A stretch of DNA of 64,000 nucleotides from Phycisphaerae bacterium (GTDB lineage Bacteria; Planctomycetota; Phycisphaerae; UBA1845; PWPN01). Each line of letters opens with the position of its first letter. The stretch's first letter is position 1. The stretch covers positions 19,927 to 83,926 of the forward strand of contig JAUCQB010000039.1 of the NCBI GenBank assembly GCA_030372985.1. Reading direction: 5' to 3'. The notes under the pieces are model-generated. The model saw nothing but the letters and a program-made list of their open reading frames with translations, did not search any database and was not told the DNA's origin. Positions 1-11,618 of this stretch are shown in pieces. Both the position numbers and the translations under genes were made by a program.

Positions 1-352
1 CGTCGGGCTCGGTGTAAACGTCAATACTCTCGCCTGTGGCGGCTTTGACCTTTTCGATCACCGCCTTGCGGTTGTTGGGATCCAGATCGGCCAGAGCCTT
101 GATGCTGATGTTCTTCTGCTTGAGCAGGACGTCGAGCAGTCCCTGTCCCCGGCCTCCGATGCCGATGAGCCCGAAGCGGATCTGGCCATCAGCGCCGATT
201 CTGCGGGGTGTCGGTCCGGCGGATACCGCAATGGTCGGGCCTTTCCTGTCCGCCGCGGCGCAACCGGCCGCAGTCACCATGCCCGCGACAGCCGCCGCTT
301 TCATCGATGAGGCGAGGAAATCACGCCGGCTTGGATCGTTCCTGTCTGTCAT
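1..352 (-). CDS. Gfo/Idh/MocA-family oxidoreductase, N-terminal part (cut by window edge)
   Basis: About 117 residues are visible; the frame is open to the left edge of the window, so the C-terminal part is missing. The start ATG at 352 follows a strong AAAGGAG ribosome site. A twin-arginine export signal (SRRDFLA, residues 8-14) with an Ala-rich hydrophobic stretch is followed by the first strand and glycine loop of a Rossmann fold (GLIGIGGRG, residues 61-69). That order is typical of exported Planctomycete members of the NAD(P)-dependent Gfo/Idh/MocA family, which oxidise or epimerise sugars and inositols. It lies 28 bp downstream of the next oxidoreductase and is probably co-transcribed with it. 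The substrate cannot be told from the sequence. Confidence 0.85.
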   Translation of the reverse strand, partial: MTDRNDPSRRDFLASSMKAAAVAGMVTAAGCAAADRKGPTIAVSAGPTPRRIGADGQIRFGLIGIGGRGQGLLDVLLKQKNISIKALADLDPNNRKAVIEKVKAATGESIDVYTEPD

Positions 353-380
353 GGAAGTGCTCCTTTGTGATGGGTTCCGG

Positions 381-1574
381 TCACAGTTTGTACTGCGGTA
401 TCTTCAGCAGTTCGCCGTCCTTGAGGGCCGACTGGTGAGCGACGATACCGCCAACCGTCATGTTCAATGCCTGGGCGACGTCCACCAGGGGCTTGCGGTC
501 CTGGAGAATCGCGGTGACGAACTCGTTCATCAGGTGGCCGTGCGATCCGCCGTGACCTCCGGCTTCCACCTTGGGAGGAAGCGGCGGACGCTTGAACTCA
601 GGCACGTTCTTCTCGACGCCCTCGAACTTGCCGTAGAAGGTGCCGTTTTGGGTGCGAATGCGTCCCTGCTCTCCGCCGCTGCCGGGCGTGTCCCAGCTCA
701 CGGCCATCCGCGACATGCCGCCCTCGCTGGTGCGGAAAAGCGCGATCTCGGTGCCGAACACGTTCTTGTACGGGTTCTTGTCCGCCTGCAGCCAATAGAG
801 CTTGCTGGGCATGCCCATGCAGCAGACCTCGGTGAAGCTCCCGCCTGTGACCCCCACGTAATAGGCGTTCGAGTGTGTCGGGTAGTACTGCGGAGGCAGG
901 CCGACGCGCCAGCCCTTGTATGAGTCGATGGGGTCGGGCATGTAGTGGTAATACTCGCCCTCAGAGTACACGACCTTGCCGAGCAGGCCGGCGTTGTACA
1001 TCTGGCGCATGGCGTACAGGTCTGCATGGAAGTAGGACGTCTCGAACAGCATGTACTTGAGGCCGGTTTTCTTCACCGCCTCGAACAGCTTGTCGGCGTC
1101 CTCCAGCGACCCGAAGCACGCAGGCACGGCGGAACACGCATGCTTGCCGTGTTCGAGGGCCATGATGGCCAGACGGGCATGGCTCGGCGCATCGGTCGCC
1201 ACGAAGACCGCCTCGATTCTCTTGTCCTTGATCATCTCTTCTGCCGAGGGATATGTCTTCTCGCAGCGCACCGCCTTGGCCAATGCGGCGCACTTGCCAG
1301 GGTCCAGATCGGTCACCGCCACGATCTCCACGTTCGGGTGGTCCTGGAAGCTGAACGCCGCCCCGAACTGGCAGACGCCGAATCCGGCGATGCCGACGCG
1401 AACCTTGCGGTCCGAGACCGGCTTCCACTCTTTGGACGCGTTCGGATCGGTCGCTTCCTTCTCGAATCCCTGGATCACCTTCTCCTCGGATCGGGCCACC
1501 TTGGTCGCGCCGAGAGCGGCGGCACCCAGACCCACCGCCTGAAGAAACGAGCGCCGTGTCGTGAAATCGTGCAT
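381..1574 (-). CDS. Gfo/Idh/MocA-family oxidoreductase lacking the EKP motif
   Basis: 397 residues, start ATG at 1574 after AAGGAG. It has a twin-arginine leader (TTRRSFLQAVGLG, residues 5-17), then a Rossmann nucleotide-binding domain (VRVGIAGFGVCQFGAAF, about residues 59-75) and the alpha/beta C-terminal domain. The usual catalytic EKP signature after GKH is replaced by SAVPA. This resembles the EVPA variant known from GH109-like members of the superfamily. The C-terminus has a Gly/His-rich GGHGGSHGHLMNEF segment, also reminiscent of that branch. It is probably an exported sugar-active enzyme, but dehydrogenase versus NAD-dependent glycosidase chemistry is unresolved. Genes on both sides are family relatives on the same strand. 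Confidence 0.87.
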   Translation of the reverse strand: MHDFTTRRSFLQAVGLGAAALGATKVARSEEKVIQGFEKEATDPNASKEWKPVSDRKVRVGIAGFGVCQFGAAFSFQDHPNVEIVAVTDLDPGKCAALAKAVRCEKTYPSAEEMIKDKRIEAVFVATDAPSHARLAIMALEHGKHACSAVPACFGSLEDADKLFEAVKKTGLKYMLFETSYFHADLYAMRQMYNAGLLGKVVYSEGEYYHYMPDPIDSYKGWRVGLPPQYYPTHSNAYYVGVTGGSFTEVCCMGMPSKLYWLQADKNPYKNVFGTEIALFRTSEGGMSRMAVSWDTPGSGGEQGRIRTQNGTFYGKFEGVEKNVPEFKRPPLPPKVEAGGHGGSHGHLMNEFVTAILQDRKPLVDVAQALNMTVGGIVAHQSALKDGELLKIPQYKL

Positions 1575-1677
1575 CGTGAATTCTCCTTATCTCTTGCCGG
1601 CCGGTTGCCGCCGCTTCGGCACATCTAAGCAGGAACGCACCGTCCTTTACGGTGCGGGACATACCTCCAACCTGTGT

Positions 1678-1727
1678 GAGACAGGCTTCCAGCCTGTCAT
1701 GAGACCGGCAAGATGCCGGTCCCCCAT
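1678..1727. repeat. Interspersed twin-hairpin repeat, copy 1
   Basis: Two short hairpins stand side by side in the 204-bp spacer between oxidoreductase genes: ACAGGCT-tcc-AGCCTGT, four bases (atga), then GACCGGCA-aga-TGCCGGTC. A diverged copy with the same order and the shared GGCAAGATGCCG core lies at 27611-27657. The form fits a REP-like dispersed palindromic element. It is not a clear terminator because no T-run follows on either strand. Confidence 0.6.
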
Positions 1728-1778
1728 TATGATTGTTCCTGCATTTCCACCTAGCCAGACCAATAGACTAACAGACCT

Positions 1779-3017
1779 CTACAGTATCTCCTTCATCTCC
1801 ACGCGGCGGTTCTCGTAGACCGCCTTGCGGACCAGCAGGCCGGTCAGCGTGGCCAGGCGTCCGTTCATCACGTTGCTGACCGGCGGGGTGCCTGTCCGCA
1901 CCGACTTGAAAAACGCATCCACCGACTGCTGGGTCGCGCTGGCGTCTCCCCCGTCGGTCGGTGCGATCTCAATCGGCTTGTCCTTCGGGTCGCGCGGATA
2001 GTACTTGCACTCCACGGGGTAGAAGCCCAGAGCGATCCCGCCCTTGAGGCCGACAAACCGCTCCCAGATGCCCATAAAGCGCCCTTCGTCATGGTGCGGG
2101 CAGCGCCAGTTGTGCTCGAAGTCGGCAATCATCCCGTTGGCGAATTCCAGGTGGGCAACATAGAAATCGGTCACATCTCGCTCGGGGTCTTCTTTCTTGA
2201 ACAGGTCTCGGCGCCCCCGGCCCGAAGCCGCCACCGGCGTCGCCCCGGCCACCCAGCAGAACACATCCCAGGTGTGGCAGGCCTGCTCCAGCATCCAGTC
2301 GCCGCTCCGCTGCTTGCGCCCGAACCAGATCTGCGTGCCGGTGCCGGGCATGCCCAGCGGTCCGCCCGAGATGCGCCAGCACCCGCGAGCCTCGAACGGC
2401 GCGTCAATCATGCCGTCGTGGATCTTCCTGATCCCCGCCTGGTAGAAATGGCTGGCCCGTCGCTGGAAACCGATCTGGCAGATCACCTTGGGGTTCTTCT
2501 TCTGGGCCTCGACCAGGGCGTCAGCCTCGGCCACGGCAATGCACATGGGCTTCTCGCCGTAGAAGTGCTTGCCCGCCGCGAAGCAGTCGAGATAAATCTT
2601 TGCATGGGCGTCGCAGGGCACGGCCACAAAGACCGCGTCGATGTCATCACGAGCCAGGAGTTTTTTGTAGCCTTCGGCGCCGTCATAGACTTCGGGCAGG
2701 TCGCCGCCGCGATTGCTGAGTTTGTCAAGCGTTTTTTCGACATTGGGTTCATCGGGATCGGCCATCGCCCTGATCTCGATCTTCGGGTCTTTCAGCGAGG
2801 CATCCACCAGGTTGTTACCGCGCCCGCCGACGCCGATGAAGCCCAGCCGAAGCTTCTGGTCCGCCACGATTGGCTTGGGCTCGGGCCCGGCCTTGACCAT
2901 GAGTGCCGGTTCGGCATCAGCCGCATGGGCGACCGCCGAAACCAATCCCGCCGCGCCGGCCATCTTCGCCGAGGCCGCCAGAAAGTCACGCCGCGTGCTC
3001 GAAGTCATCTTATCCAT
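1779..3017 (-). CDS. Gfo/Idh/MocA-family oxidoreductase (EKP-containing)
   Basis: 412 residues from ATG 3017, chosen because GAGGAG lies just upstream. A GTG at 3041 would add eight residues but directly abuts the preceding stop and has no ribosome site. The twin-arginine leader (STRRDFLAASAKMAG) precedes a Rossmann domain (LRLGFIGVGGRGNNLV) with the canonical GKHFYGEKPM catalytic stretch, then the C-terminal domain with the conserved ACHTWDVFCWVAG region. This is the typical exported Planctomycete oxidoreductase, probably acting on sugar derivatives. It begins 24 bp after the stop of the PfkB kinase gene, so the two are likely one transcription unit. The substrate is unknown. Confidence 0.9.
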   Translation of the reverse strand: MDKMTSSTRRDFLAASAKMAGAAGLVSAVAHAADAEPALMVKAGPEPKPIVADQKLRLGFIGVGGRGNNLVDASLKDPKIEIRAMADPDEPNVEKTLDKLSNRGGDLPEVYDGAEGYKKLLARDDIDAVFVAVPCDAHAKIYLDCFAAGKHFYGEKPMCIAVAEADALVEAQKKNPKVICQIGFQRRASHFYQAGIRKIHDGMIDAPFEARGCWRISGGPLGMPGTGTQIWFGRKQRSGDWMLEQACHTWDVFCWVAGATPVAASGRGRRDLFKKEDPERDVTDFYVAHLEFANGMIADFEHNWRCPHHDEGRFMGIWERFVGLKGGIALGFYPVECKYYPRDPKDKPIEIAPTDGGDASATQQSVDAFFKSVRTGTPPVSNVMNGRLATLTGLLVRKAVYENRRVEMKEIL

Positions 3018-3041
3018 GTTTCTGCTCCTCGCAGGGTTCAC

Positions 3042-3947
3042 TCATTCCAGCGACAGCATGGCCTTGTAGTCGGCCAGCCGCCGATCGACCTCCTCGATGG
3101 TCACGTGCTCGATCCGCCGTAAACTGAAGTCCTCGATCGTGAACGACGCGGTGATGGTGCCGTAAGCGAGGGCCCGCTTGAGTGAAGCCGCGCCGAAATC
3201 CTGCTGCGTGGACAGGTAGCCCATCATGCCGCCGGCGAAGCTGTCGCCCGCCCCGGTCGGGTCCTTGACTTCGGTCGTCGGGTAGGCGGGCAGGACGGCC
3301 GCATGATCCTTCGTGACCAGCATCACGCCGTTCTCGCCCTTCTTGACCACCACGAACTGTGGACCCCACCCGATGATTCGCCGCCCGGCGAGGACAAGGT
3401 TGTGCTCATTCGTGAGCAGCCGGGCCTCGGCGTCGTTGAGAATCGCGCCCTGCACCATGCTGAACGTCTTGAGCAGGGCGGCCCGCTCGTTGCTGATCCA
3501 GAGATTGCGGGTGTCGGCCACAATCAGCCTAGGCGACTTGAGCTGGCCGACGAGGTCCTGCTGCAACGCCGGGTGTGTAGCCGCGAGGAAGACGAACGCG
3601 CTGTCAGCGAATTGCGGCGGGATCTTCGGGCCGGCCTCGGCCAGCACGTTGAGCTCGATGGCCGTGGTCTCCGCGTCGCTGGTCACCTGATCGTACTGGC
3701 CCGACCAGCGGAAGGTCTTGCTGCCCTTGCGGACTTCGAGTCCGGCCAGGTCGATGTTGCGTCTCGCAAGGAAGGTGCGGAAATCGTTCGGAAAATCCTC
3801 GCCGACGACGCCCACGAACCGCACCGGCGTAAAAAGCGTGGCCGCAAACGAGAAGTACACCGCCGAGCCGCCATATACGCCTTCAGCATTACCGAAGGGG
3901 CTTTTCACGTCGTCAATCGCAATGCTGCCGGTCACCAGTAGTGACAT
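3042..3947 (-). CDS. PfkB-family carbohydrate (ribokinase-like) kinase
   Basis: 301 residues, start ATG at 3947 after GGAGA. It shows the PfkB fold: an N-terminal substrate region with the GG switch (YGGSAVYFSFAATLF, residues 25-39) and the C-terminal ATP/anion-hole signature DPTGAGDSFAGG (residues 229-240), where D235 is the expected catalytic base. It is a cytoplasmic ATP-dependent sugar or nucleoside kinase. Length and motif spacing are complete. It is first in a minus-strand run followed by exported Gfo/Idh/MocA oxidoreductases, suggesting phosphorylation of a sugar-like product, but the sugar cannot be specified. Confidence 0.9.
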   Translation of the reverse strand: MSLLVTGSIAIDDVKSPFGNAEGVYGGSAVYFSFAATLFTPVRFVGVVGEDFPNDFRTFLARRNIDLAGLEVRKGSKTFRWSGQYDQVTSDAETTAIELNVLAEAGPKIPPQFADSAFVFLAATHPALQQDLVGQLKSPRLIVADTRNLWISNERAALLKTFSMVQGAILNDAEARLLTNEHNLVLAGRRIIGWGPQFVVVKKGENGVMLVTKDHAAVLPAYPTTEVKDPTGAGDSFAGGMMGYLSTQQDFGAASLKRALAYGTITASFTIEDFSLRRIEHVTIEEVDRRLADYKAMLSLE

Positions 3948-4053
3948 CTATGGATCTCCATGAATCCAGAAAGCGTGCTCGCTCACTGTGGGAATCCCGG
4001 CCTCCATGAAAGGATGAAGGCGGAAGGATGAAGGATGAAAAGCCCCGGTGTCC

Positions 4054-4102
4054 GCTCGACGCATCCTTCCTCCTTCATCCCTGATCCTTTCTTCTCGCGG
4101 CG
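4054..4102. repeat. 49-bp direct repeat, copy 1
   Basis: A CT-rich unit beginning GCTCGACGCATCCTTCC and ending TTCTTCTCGCGGCG. It matches 4249-4297 at 48 of 49 positions. The reverse complement of its CCTTCxTCCTTCATCC core also occurs just upstream at about 4010-4040. Confidence 0.85.
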
Positions 4103-4248
4103 TCCTGCTCGGCCCGGAATCCTTTCCGGGCCGCCTCCTCTGGCGGAATCCATTCCGCATTCGGTGAGAATAGCGATGGAGATCCTCCACGCGGAAGGCC
4201 CCAACCATTCCACCCGTGTCTCCAGCAGCGGGCAAGGCCGCCCTGCCC

Positions 4249-4297
4249 GCTCGACTCATCCTTCCTCCTTCATCCCTGATCCTTTCTTCTCGCGGCG
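4249..4297. repeat. 49-bp direct repeat, copy 2
   Basis: Second copy of the unit at 4054-4102, 195 bp away, with a single difference (T instead of G at position 8). It lies about 100 bp before the clpX terminator. Confidence 0.85.
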
Positions 4298-4393
4298 TTG
4301 TCGGTCACCGTGCCGACCGCCTCAGCAAGGGCAGTCTATAACGAGTTGGAAATGCTTGCCAGCGGGCCGGGTCATCGAGGGGGGCAGCGCCAA

Positions 4394-4425
4394 CAAAAAC
4401 GCCCCGAGGCTCAGGACCTCGGGGC
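4394..4425 (-). terminator. Rho-independent terminator of clpX
   Basis: Read on the minus strand, a perfect 9-bp GC stem (GCCCCGAGG / CCTCGGGGC) with a 7-nt loop is followed directly by GTTTTTG. It lies about 33 bp past the clpX stop codon, in the right orientation. Confidence 0.85.
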
Positions 4426-4457
4426 AGGGGTTGATATCGAAAGAGTCGGGAGGGAGA

Positions 4458-5765
4458 CTACGCCGATTCCTTGCGTCGAGCCCTCTGACTGAACAGGTCG
4501 ACCTCTCCGCGGGCCACTTCCTTGGTCACGACGTAGCGGCCGTTCTTGCCTTCTTCGGGCAAACGGTACATCACCTCGAGCATGAGGTCTTCCATGACTC
4601 CGCGCAGGGCTCGAGCGCCCGTGTCACGCTCCAAGGCCCGCTCAGCAATGATTTTCAACGCCTCGTCGGTGAATTCCAGCTCGCATCCTTCCATCTCGAA
4701 GAACCGCTGGTACTGCCGGATCAGGGCGTTTTTGGGTTCGGTCAGAATCCGCACCAGGATGTCGACGTCCAACTGGTTCAGGGCGGTGATCACCGGGAGC
4801 CGGCCGACCAGTTCGGGGATCATGCCGAAGGTCACCAGGTCGTCGGGCGTCACGTGCTTGAAAATGTTGTGCTCGCGGACCGTGCTGTCCTTGGTCGATT
4901 TGCCGCTCATCTCGCCGATGAAGCCGATGGCCGACTTGCCCAACCGCCGGCCGATGATCTCATCGAGGCCCACAAACGTGCCGCCACAGATGAACAGAAT
5001 GTGGGTCGTGTCCATCTGGATGTACTGTTGCTCGGGGTGCTTTCGGCCGCCTTGCGGCGGGATGTTCGAGACCGTGCCCTCCAGCATCTTGAGCAGGGCC
5101 TGCTGCACGCCTTCACCGCTCACGTCGCGGGTGATGCTGACGTTCTGGCTGGTCTTGCCAATCTTGTCGATCTCGTCGATGTAAACGATGCCTCGCTGGG
5201 CGGCCTCCAGATCGTAGTCCGCATTCTGGAGCAGTCGCAGGAGGATGTTTTCGACGTCCTCGCCCACGTAGCCGGCCTCGGTCAGCGTGGTCGCATCGCC
5301 GATGGCAAAGGGAACGTTCAGAACGCGGGCCAGCGTGCGGGCCAGGAGGGTCTTGCCCGATCCCGTCGGCCCGATCAGCAGCACATTCGACTTGTCAATC
5401 TCGACGTCGTCCTCGTCGGCCCCGTCGCTGTGCGCCAGTCGCTTGTAGTGGTTATGGACGGCCACCGCGAGGGCCCGCTTGGCGTGTTCCTGCCCAATGA
5501 CGTACTGGTCCAGGAACTCTTTGATCTGCCGCGGCGGCGGGATCGAGCCGGCCATGTGCCGGGCCGGGCCGCTCTTGCGTTTCTCCTGCTTAATGATGTT
5601 CTGGCAGAGATCCACGCAGGCGGCGCAGATGTACACATCGCTGGGGCCTTCCACCATCGGTGCAGCCTCGCGCTGGCTCTTTCCACAGAAGCTGCATGCC
5701 GTGCTGCGACGCCCGGGACGTCCCGGCCCGCCTGTTCCTCCCGTCGGCCCGCGTGTACTTGCCAT
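4458..5765 (-). CDS. clpX: ATP-dependent Clp protease ATP-binding subunit ClpX
   Basis: 435 residues, AAA+ unfoldase that recognises tagged substrates and feeds them to the ClpP peptidase in the cytoplasm. Visible features: N-terminal C4 zinc-binding domain (C24, C27, C47, C50), Walker A GPTGSGKT (residues 132-139), Walker B VYIDEID (about 194-200), the IGF ClpP-docking loop ([10 protein letters not shown]) and the sensor-2 region GARALRG. It is preceded by a Gly/Pro-rich 20-residue N-terminal extension. Length is normal for the family. ATG 5765 follows GAGAGG. No clpP or tig lies next to it in this window, unlike the common tig-clpP-clpX arrangement. A strong terminator follows. Confidence 0.98.
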   Translation of the reverse strand: MASTRGPTGGTGGPGRPGRRSTACSFCGKSQREAAPMVEGPSDVYICAACVDLCQNIIKQEKRKSGPARHMAGSIPPPRQIKEFLDQYVIGQEHAKRALAVAVHNHYKRLAHSDGADEDDVEIDKSNVLLIGPTGSGKTLLARTLARVLNVPFAIGDATTLTEAGYVGEDVENILLRLLQNADYDLEAAQRGIVYIDEIDKIGKTSQNVSITRDVSGEGVQQALLKMLEGTVSNIPPQGGRKHPEQQYIQMDTTHILFICGGTFVGLDEIIGRRLGKSAIGFIGEMSGKSTKDSTVREHNIFKHVTPDDLVTFGMIPELVGRLPVITALNQLDVDILVRILTEPKNALIRQYQRFFEMEGCELEFTDEALKIIAERALERDTGARALRGVMEDLMLEVMYRLPEEGKNGRYVVTKEVARGEVDLFSQRARRKESA

Positions 5766-5934
5766 GAATACCTCTCGATAAGCCGGTGTGCCCTGAGCCC
5801 CGACTCGGATGTCACCGGCTCACAACTCAGCCTGACCCTCGCTCAACCTCTGCTGGACGATCGGGCTGTGTTCGGTTCTATCGTCACCTGGCCGCGGCTT
5901 TCTGGAGATCAAAATCCTCCCGCCCAAGGCGCAC

Positions 5935-6243
5935 TCAAACCCGTTTTTCAGGGTTGGCATCGGCCTCTGAGCCCTCCGTGGCCTTGCTCCGGTAAGCGGC
6001 TATCAACGTCTCCCGCAGGCGCTGATATTCATCTTCACTCAGGCTGCCGTCTGCCCTCATCCGGCGCAGGTCATCGAGCGTCCAGACCTCGGTCGACGTC
6101 GGCTCGTCAGCCATGGACCGCCGCCGCCACCAAATGATCAGTGCGCCAAAGAAGACGGCTGCAAGAATCAGCCCCAGACCGACCCACAGGATCGGCAAGC
6201 TTTTCTCCCACACATCTGGCCGACTTATCTGGGCGAACCACAA
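5935..6243 (-). CDS. Small SHOCT-like membrane protein
   Basis: 102 residues. A single membrane segment (about residues 15-38, ILWVGLGLILAAVFFGALII) is followed by a positive WWRRRS stop-transfer stretch. The cytoplasmic tail matches the short C-terminal oligomerisation (SHOCT) pattern: LDDLRRMRADGSLSEDEYQR. The start is probably TTG at 6243, placed 8 bases after AAGGAG; no ATG is available. The gene has its own strong promoter (6263-6292) and the ribosome site can fold with the start codon (6242-6257). The function is unknown. Confidence 0.7.
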   Translation of the reverse strand: MWFAQISRPDVWEKSLPILWVGLGLILAAVFFGALIIWWRRRSMADEPTSTEVWTLDDLRRMRADGSLSEDEYQRLRETLIAAYRSKATEGSEADANPEKRV

Positions 6244-6257
6244 GGAGCCGTCTCCTT
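6242..6257 (-). promoter_or_regulatory. Hairpin covering ribosome site and TTG start
   Basis: On the minus strand AAGGAG-ACGG-CTCCTT is a perfect 6-bp stem with a 4-nt loop. The 5' arm is the Shine-Dalgarno sequence and the 3' arm runs into the TTG start codon of the SHOCT-like gene. In mRNA this would hide the initiation region, suggesting low or controlled translation. Confidence 0.5.
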
Positions 6258-6262
6258 AACTA

Positions 6263-6292
6263 ATTATACGGACATGAAAAGGACGGGTCCAA
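6263..6292 (-). promoter_or_regulatory. Sigma70-type promoter of the SHOCT-like gene
   Basis: On the minus strand TTGGAC (-35), 18 bp, TATAAT (-10). A/T-rich DNA resembling an UP element lies upstream (about 6293-6325). The promoter overlaps one arm of a perfect 10-bp inverted repeat, ACGGACATGA (6268-6277) and TCATGTCCGT (6329-6338), which could be a regulator site or a looping element. Confidence 0.6.
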
Positions 6293-6359
6293 TAGATCTA
6301 AATATCTTTTTGACAATTACTTAGAATCTCATGTCCGTCCCCCAGGACCCTCCCATGCC

Positions 6360-6755
6360 TCAGTACCCGCCTTCCGAGTCACTCTCCCCGTTGACCTCGG
6401 AGCGAAGCTTGGCCTTGGGCAAACCCGCCAGCGCCCGGCGTCTGGCCTGACTGTAGATCAACATAAGGTTCCGAAGGTAGATCGCGCAGGCCAGGAGCTG
6501 GCCAAGCATGATAACCAGGTCGCGCTGATGCCAGGCGTAAATGAACAGAGCACCGCCGCCGGAGAGTGACAGGTACCAGAAGGCAATGGGGATGGTGCTA
6601 TGCCCTCGCCGCTCGCTGACGATCCACTGCCACAGGAACCGGCCAAAGAACAGGGCCTGAGCTCCAAGCCCAAACCAGACCCAGGGGTCTCGGAGCTTCT
6701 CCCAAACCTCGAAATCCTGCCAGAGCTCCGAAAACCAATGAGTGATCGTCGCCAT
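6360..6755 (-). CDS. LAB_N-domain membrane protein
   Basis: 131 residues from ATG 6755, whose first base overlaps the stop of the SEC-C gene (TAATG), so translational coupling is likely. An in-frame start at 6770 is possible but less convincing. It has three to four membrane helices and the conserved WFGLGAQALFFGRFLWQW and SxxPxxFWYLSLSGGG pattern of the lipid-A-disaccharide-synthase N-terminal domain (LAB_N). In other bacteria this domain occurs as a separate small membrane protein beside dolichyl-phosphate-mannose-type glycosyltransferases. No such transferase is adjacent here. It is likely involved in envelope lipid or glycan modification, by family only. Confidence 0.8.
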   Translation of the reverse strand: MATITHWFSELWQDFEVWEKLRDPWVWFGLGAQALFFGRFLWQWIVSERRGHSTIPIAFWYLSLSGGGALFIYAWHQRDLVIMLGQLLACAIYLRNLMLIYSQARRRALAGLPKAKLRSEVNGESDSEGGY

Positions 6756-6961
6756 TACCTGCCACAGCATTTCTTATACTTCTTCCCCGATCCACAGGGG
6801 CAAGGGTCGTTGCGACCGACTTCTTTCTTGTCGGCGCGAATCGGCTCAACGGGTTTGGGCAACTGCGGCTCGTCTTCGCCCGGCAAGCTCGCTCGACGTT
6901 GCTCCTCTTTCTCCCGACGGCGATCGAACCGCGCGCCCTCGCGATTATCCTTCAGCGACAT
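6755..6961 (-). CDS. Free-standing SEC-C motif mini-protein
   Basis: 68 residues from ATG 6961, preceded by GAAGGAG at good spacing; longer in-frame extensions run into secA and are rejected. The N-terminal two thirds is highly charged (many Arg, Glu, Lys). The C-terminus is a complete SEC-C zinc motif, [18 protein letters not shown], with the CxC...CC ligand set, almost identical to the tail of the SecA encoded just upstream. It lies 22 bp after secA and overlaps the LAB_N gene by one base. The SEC-C motif of SecA binds zinc and contacts SecB or ribosomes in other bacteria; this protein may mimic or compete with that tail. Confidence 0.8.
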   Translation of the reverse strand: MSLKDNREGARFDRRREKEEQRRASLPGEDEPQLPKPVEPIRADKKEVGRNDPCPCGSGKKYKKCCGR

Positions 6962-6983
6962 TGATGCAGCTCCTTCGTAGAGG

Positions 6984-10928
<3,945 letters not shown>

Positions 10929-11061
10929 GGCATCACCGCTGTCTTCAATGACCGGTCACCTGTGCCGGTCTTGTACTTCGTATGCGTCGTCCAGAAGCCA
11001 TTTCATGATCGAGGGTTTTCGTCAGTTCGCGCGGGTTTGTGGCTGGGGCCGCGAGCGTGGC

Positions 11062-11394
11062 TTATTCGTCGTGTGTCCCGGTCAGCCGCATGATGTGGAG
11101 CCAGCGGGCCAAGGTCACAACAGCCATGCCGACGGCCAAGGCGAGTTGCCCGGCCGAGTAGCTCTGGGTCGGACGTGACGGCGGCTGGTCGGACTTATCT
11201 GCGGCAACCCGGAGGGTGTCCTGTGGCATCCGCCAAATCACCAGTACACCCGGTCGAGCACCTGCCCATCGAGCAGAAACGCGACCGGTCAACACGGCCA
11301 AGTGCAGCGCTGCCACCAAGGCCGCCAGCCCCATCGGTGAGACGGTCTCCCGCCGCGGCGTGTGACTTCGGATTGTGCCGTACGCTCCGTTCAT
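11062..11394 (-). CDS. Small hypothetical membrane protein
   Basis: 110 residues from ATG 11394 (an in-frame GTG at 11427 is possible). Two hydrophobic segments (MGLAALVAALHLAVLTG and AGQLALAVGMAVVTLARW) enclose a polar loop; no family is recognised. An extended -10 box, TGGTACAAT, lies about 10 bases upstream and no ribosome site is visible, which would fit a leaderless message. It sits between secA (same strand) and a plus-strand symporter. Existence is judged from hydrophobicity pattern and codon use, so certainty is moderate. Confidence 0.45.
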   Translation of the reverse strand: MNGAYGTIRSHTPRRETVSPMGLAALVAALHLAVLTGRVSARWAGARPGVLVIWRMPQDTLRVAADKSDQPPSRPTQSYSAGQLALAVGMAVVTLARWLHIMRLTGTHDE

Positions 11395-11618
11395 GAGCGC
11401 GCCATTGTACCAGAAGAGGCAGGGCACGGTCGAGCGGCTGAAAAACGTGGGTCGGTTGGTCCCCGGCGGCCCGATCAGTTATTCTGTCCGCGTCGATCAG
11501 GCGGCCGGCCGTGACGTCTGACGCAATGCCCGGCGTCGCCCACAGTCCGCCTGTTGGGGACTCAGGCCGCGACTGGCCCAAGGCGGACAAGCATTCGAGC
11601 GGAAAGGCGGACAACAGC

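Larger units (their letters stand above)
3948..4393. other. Gene-free, repeat-rich spacer
   Basis: No convincing gene. The stretch holds a long near-identical direct repeat (4054-4102 and 4249-4297). An inverted low-complexity run of GGATGAAGG units lies at about 4010-4040. Several compact palindromes follow, such as GGCCCGGAatccttTCCGGGCC (about 4110-4131), GCGGAATccATTCCGC and GGGCAaggccgccCTGCCC. The short frames here are made only of these repeats. Confidence 0.7.

Noticed and set aside
4035..6137. Plus-strand open frame of 700 codons
   Set aside because: Antisense to clpX; its first part is made of the 49-bp repeats.
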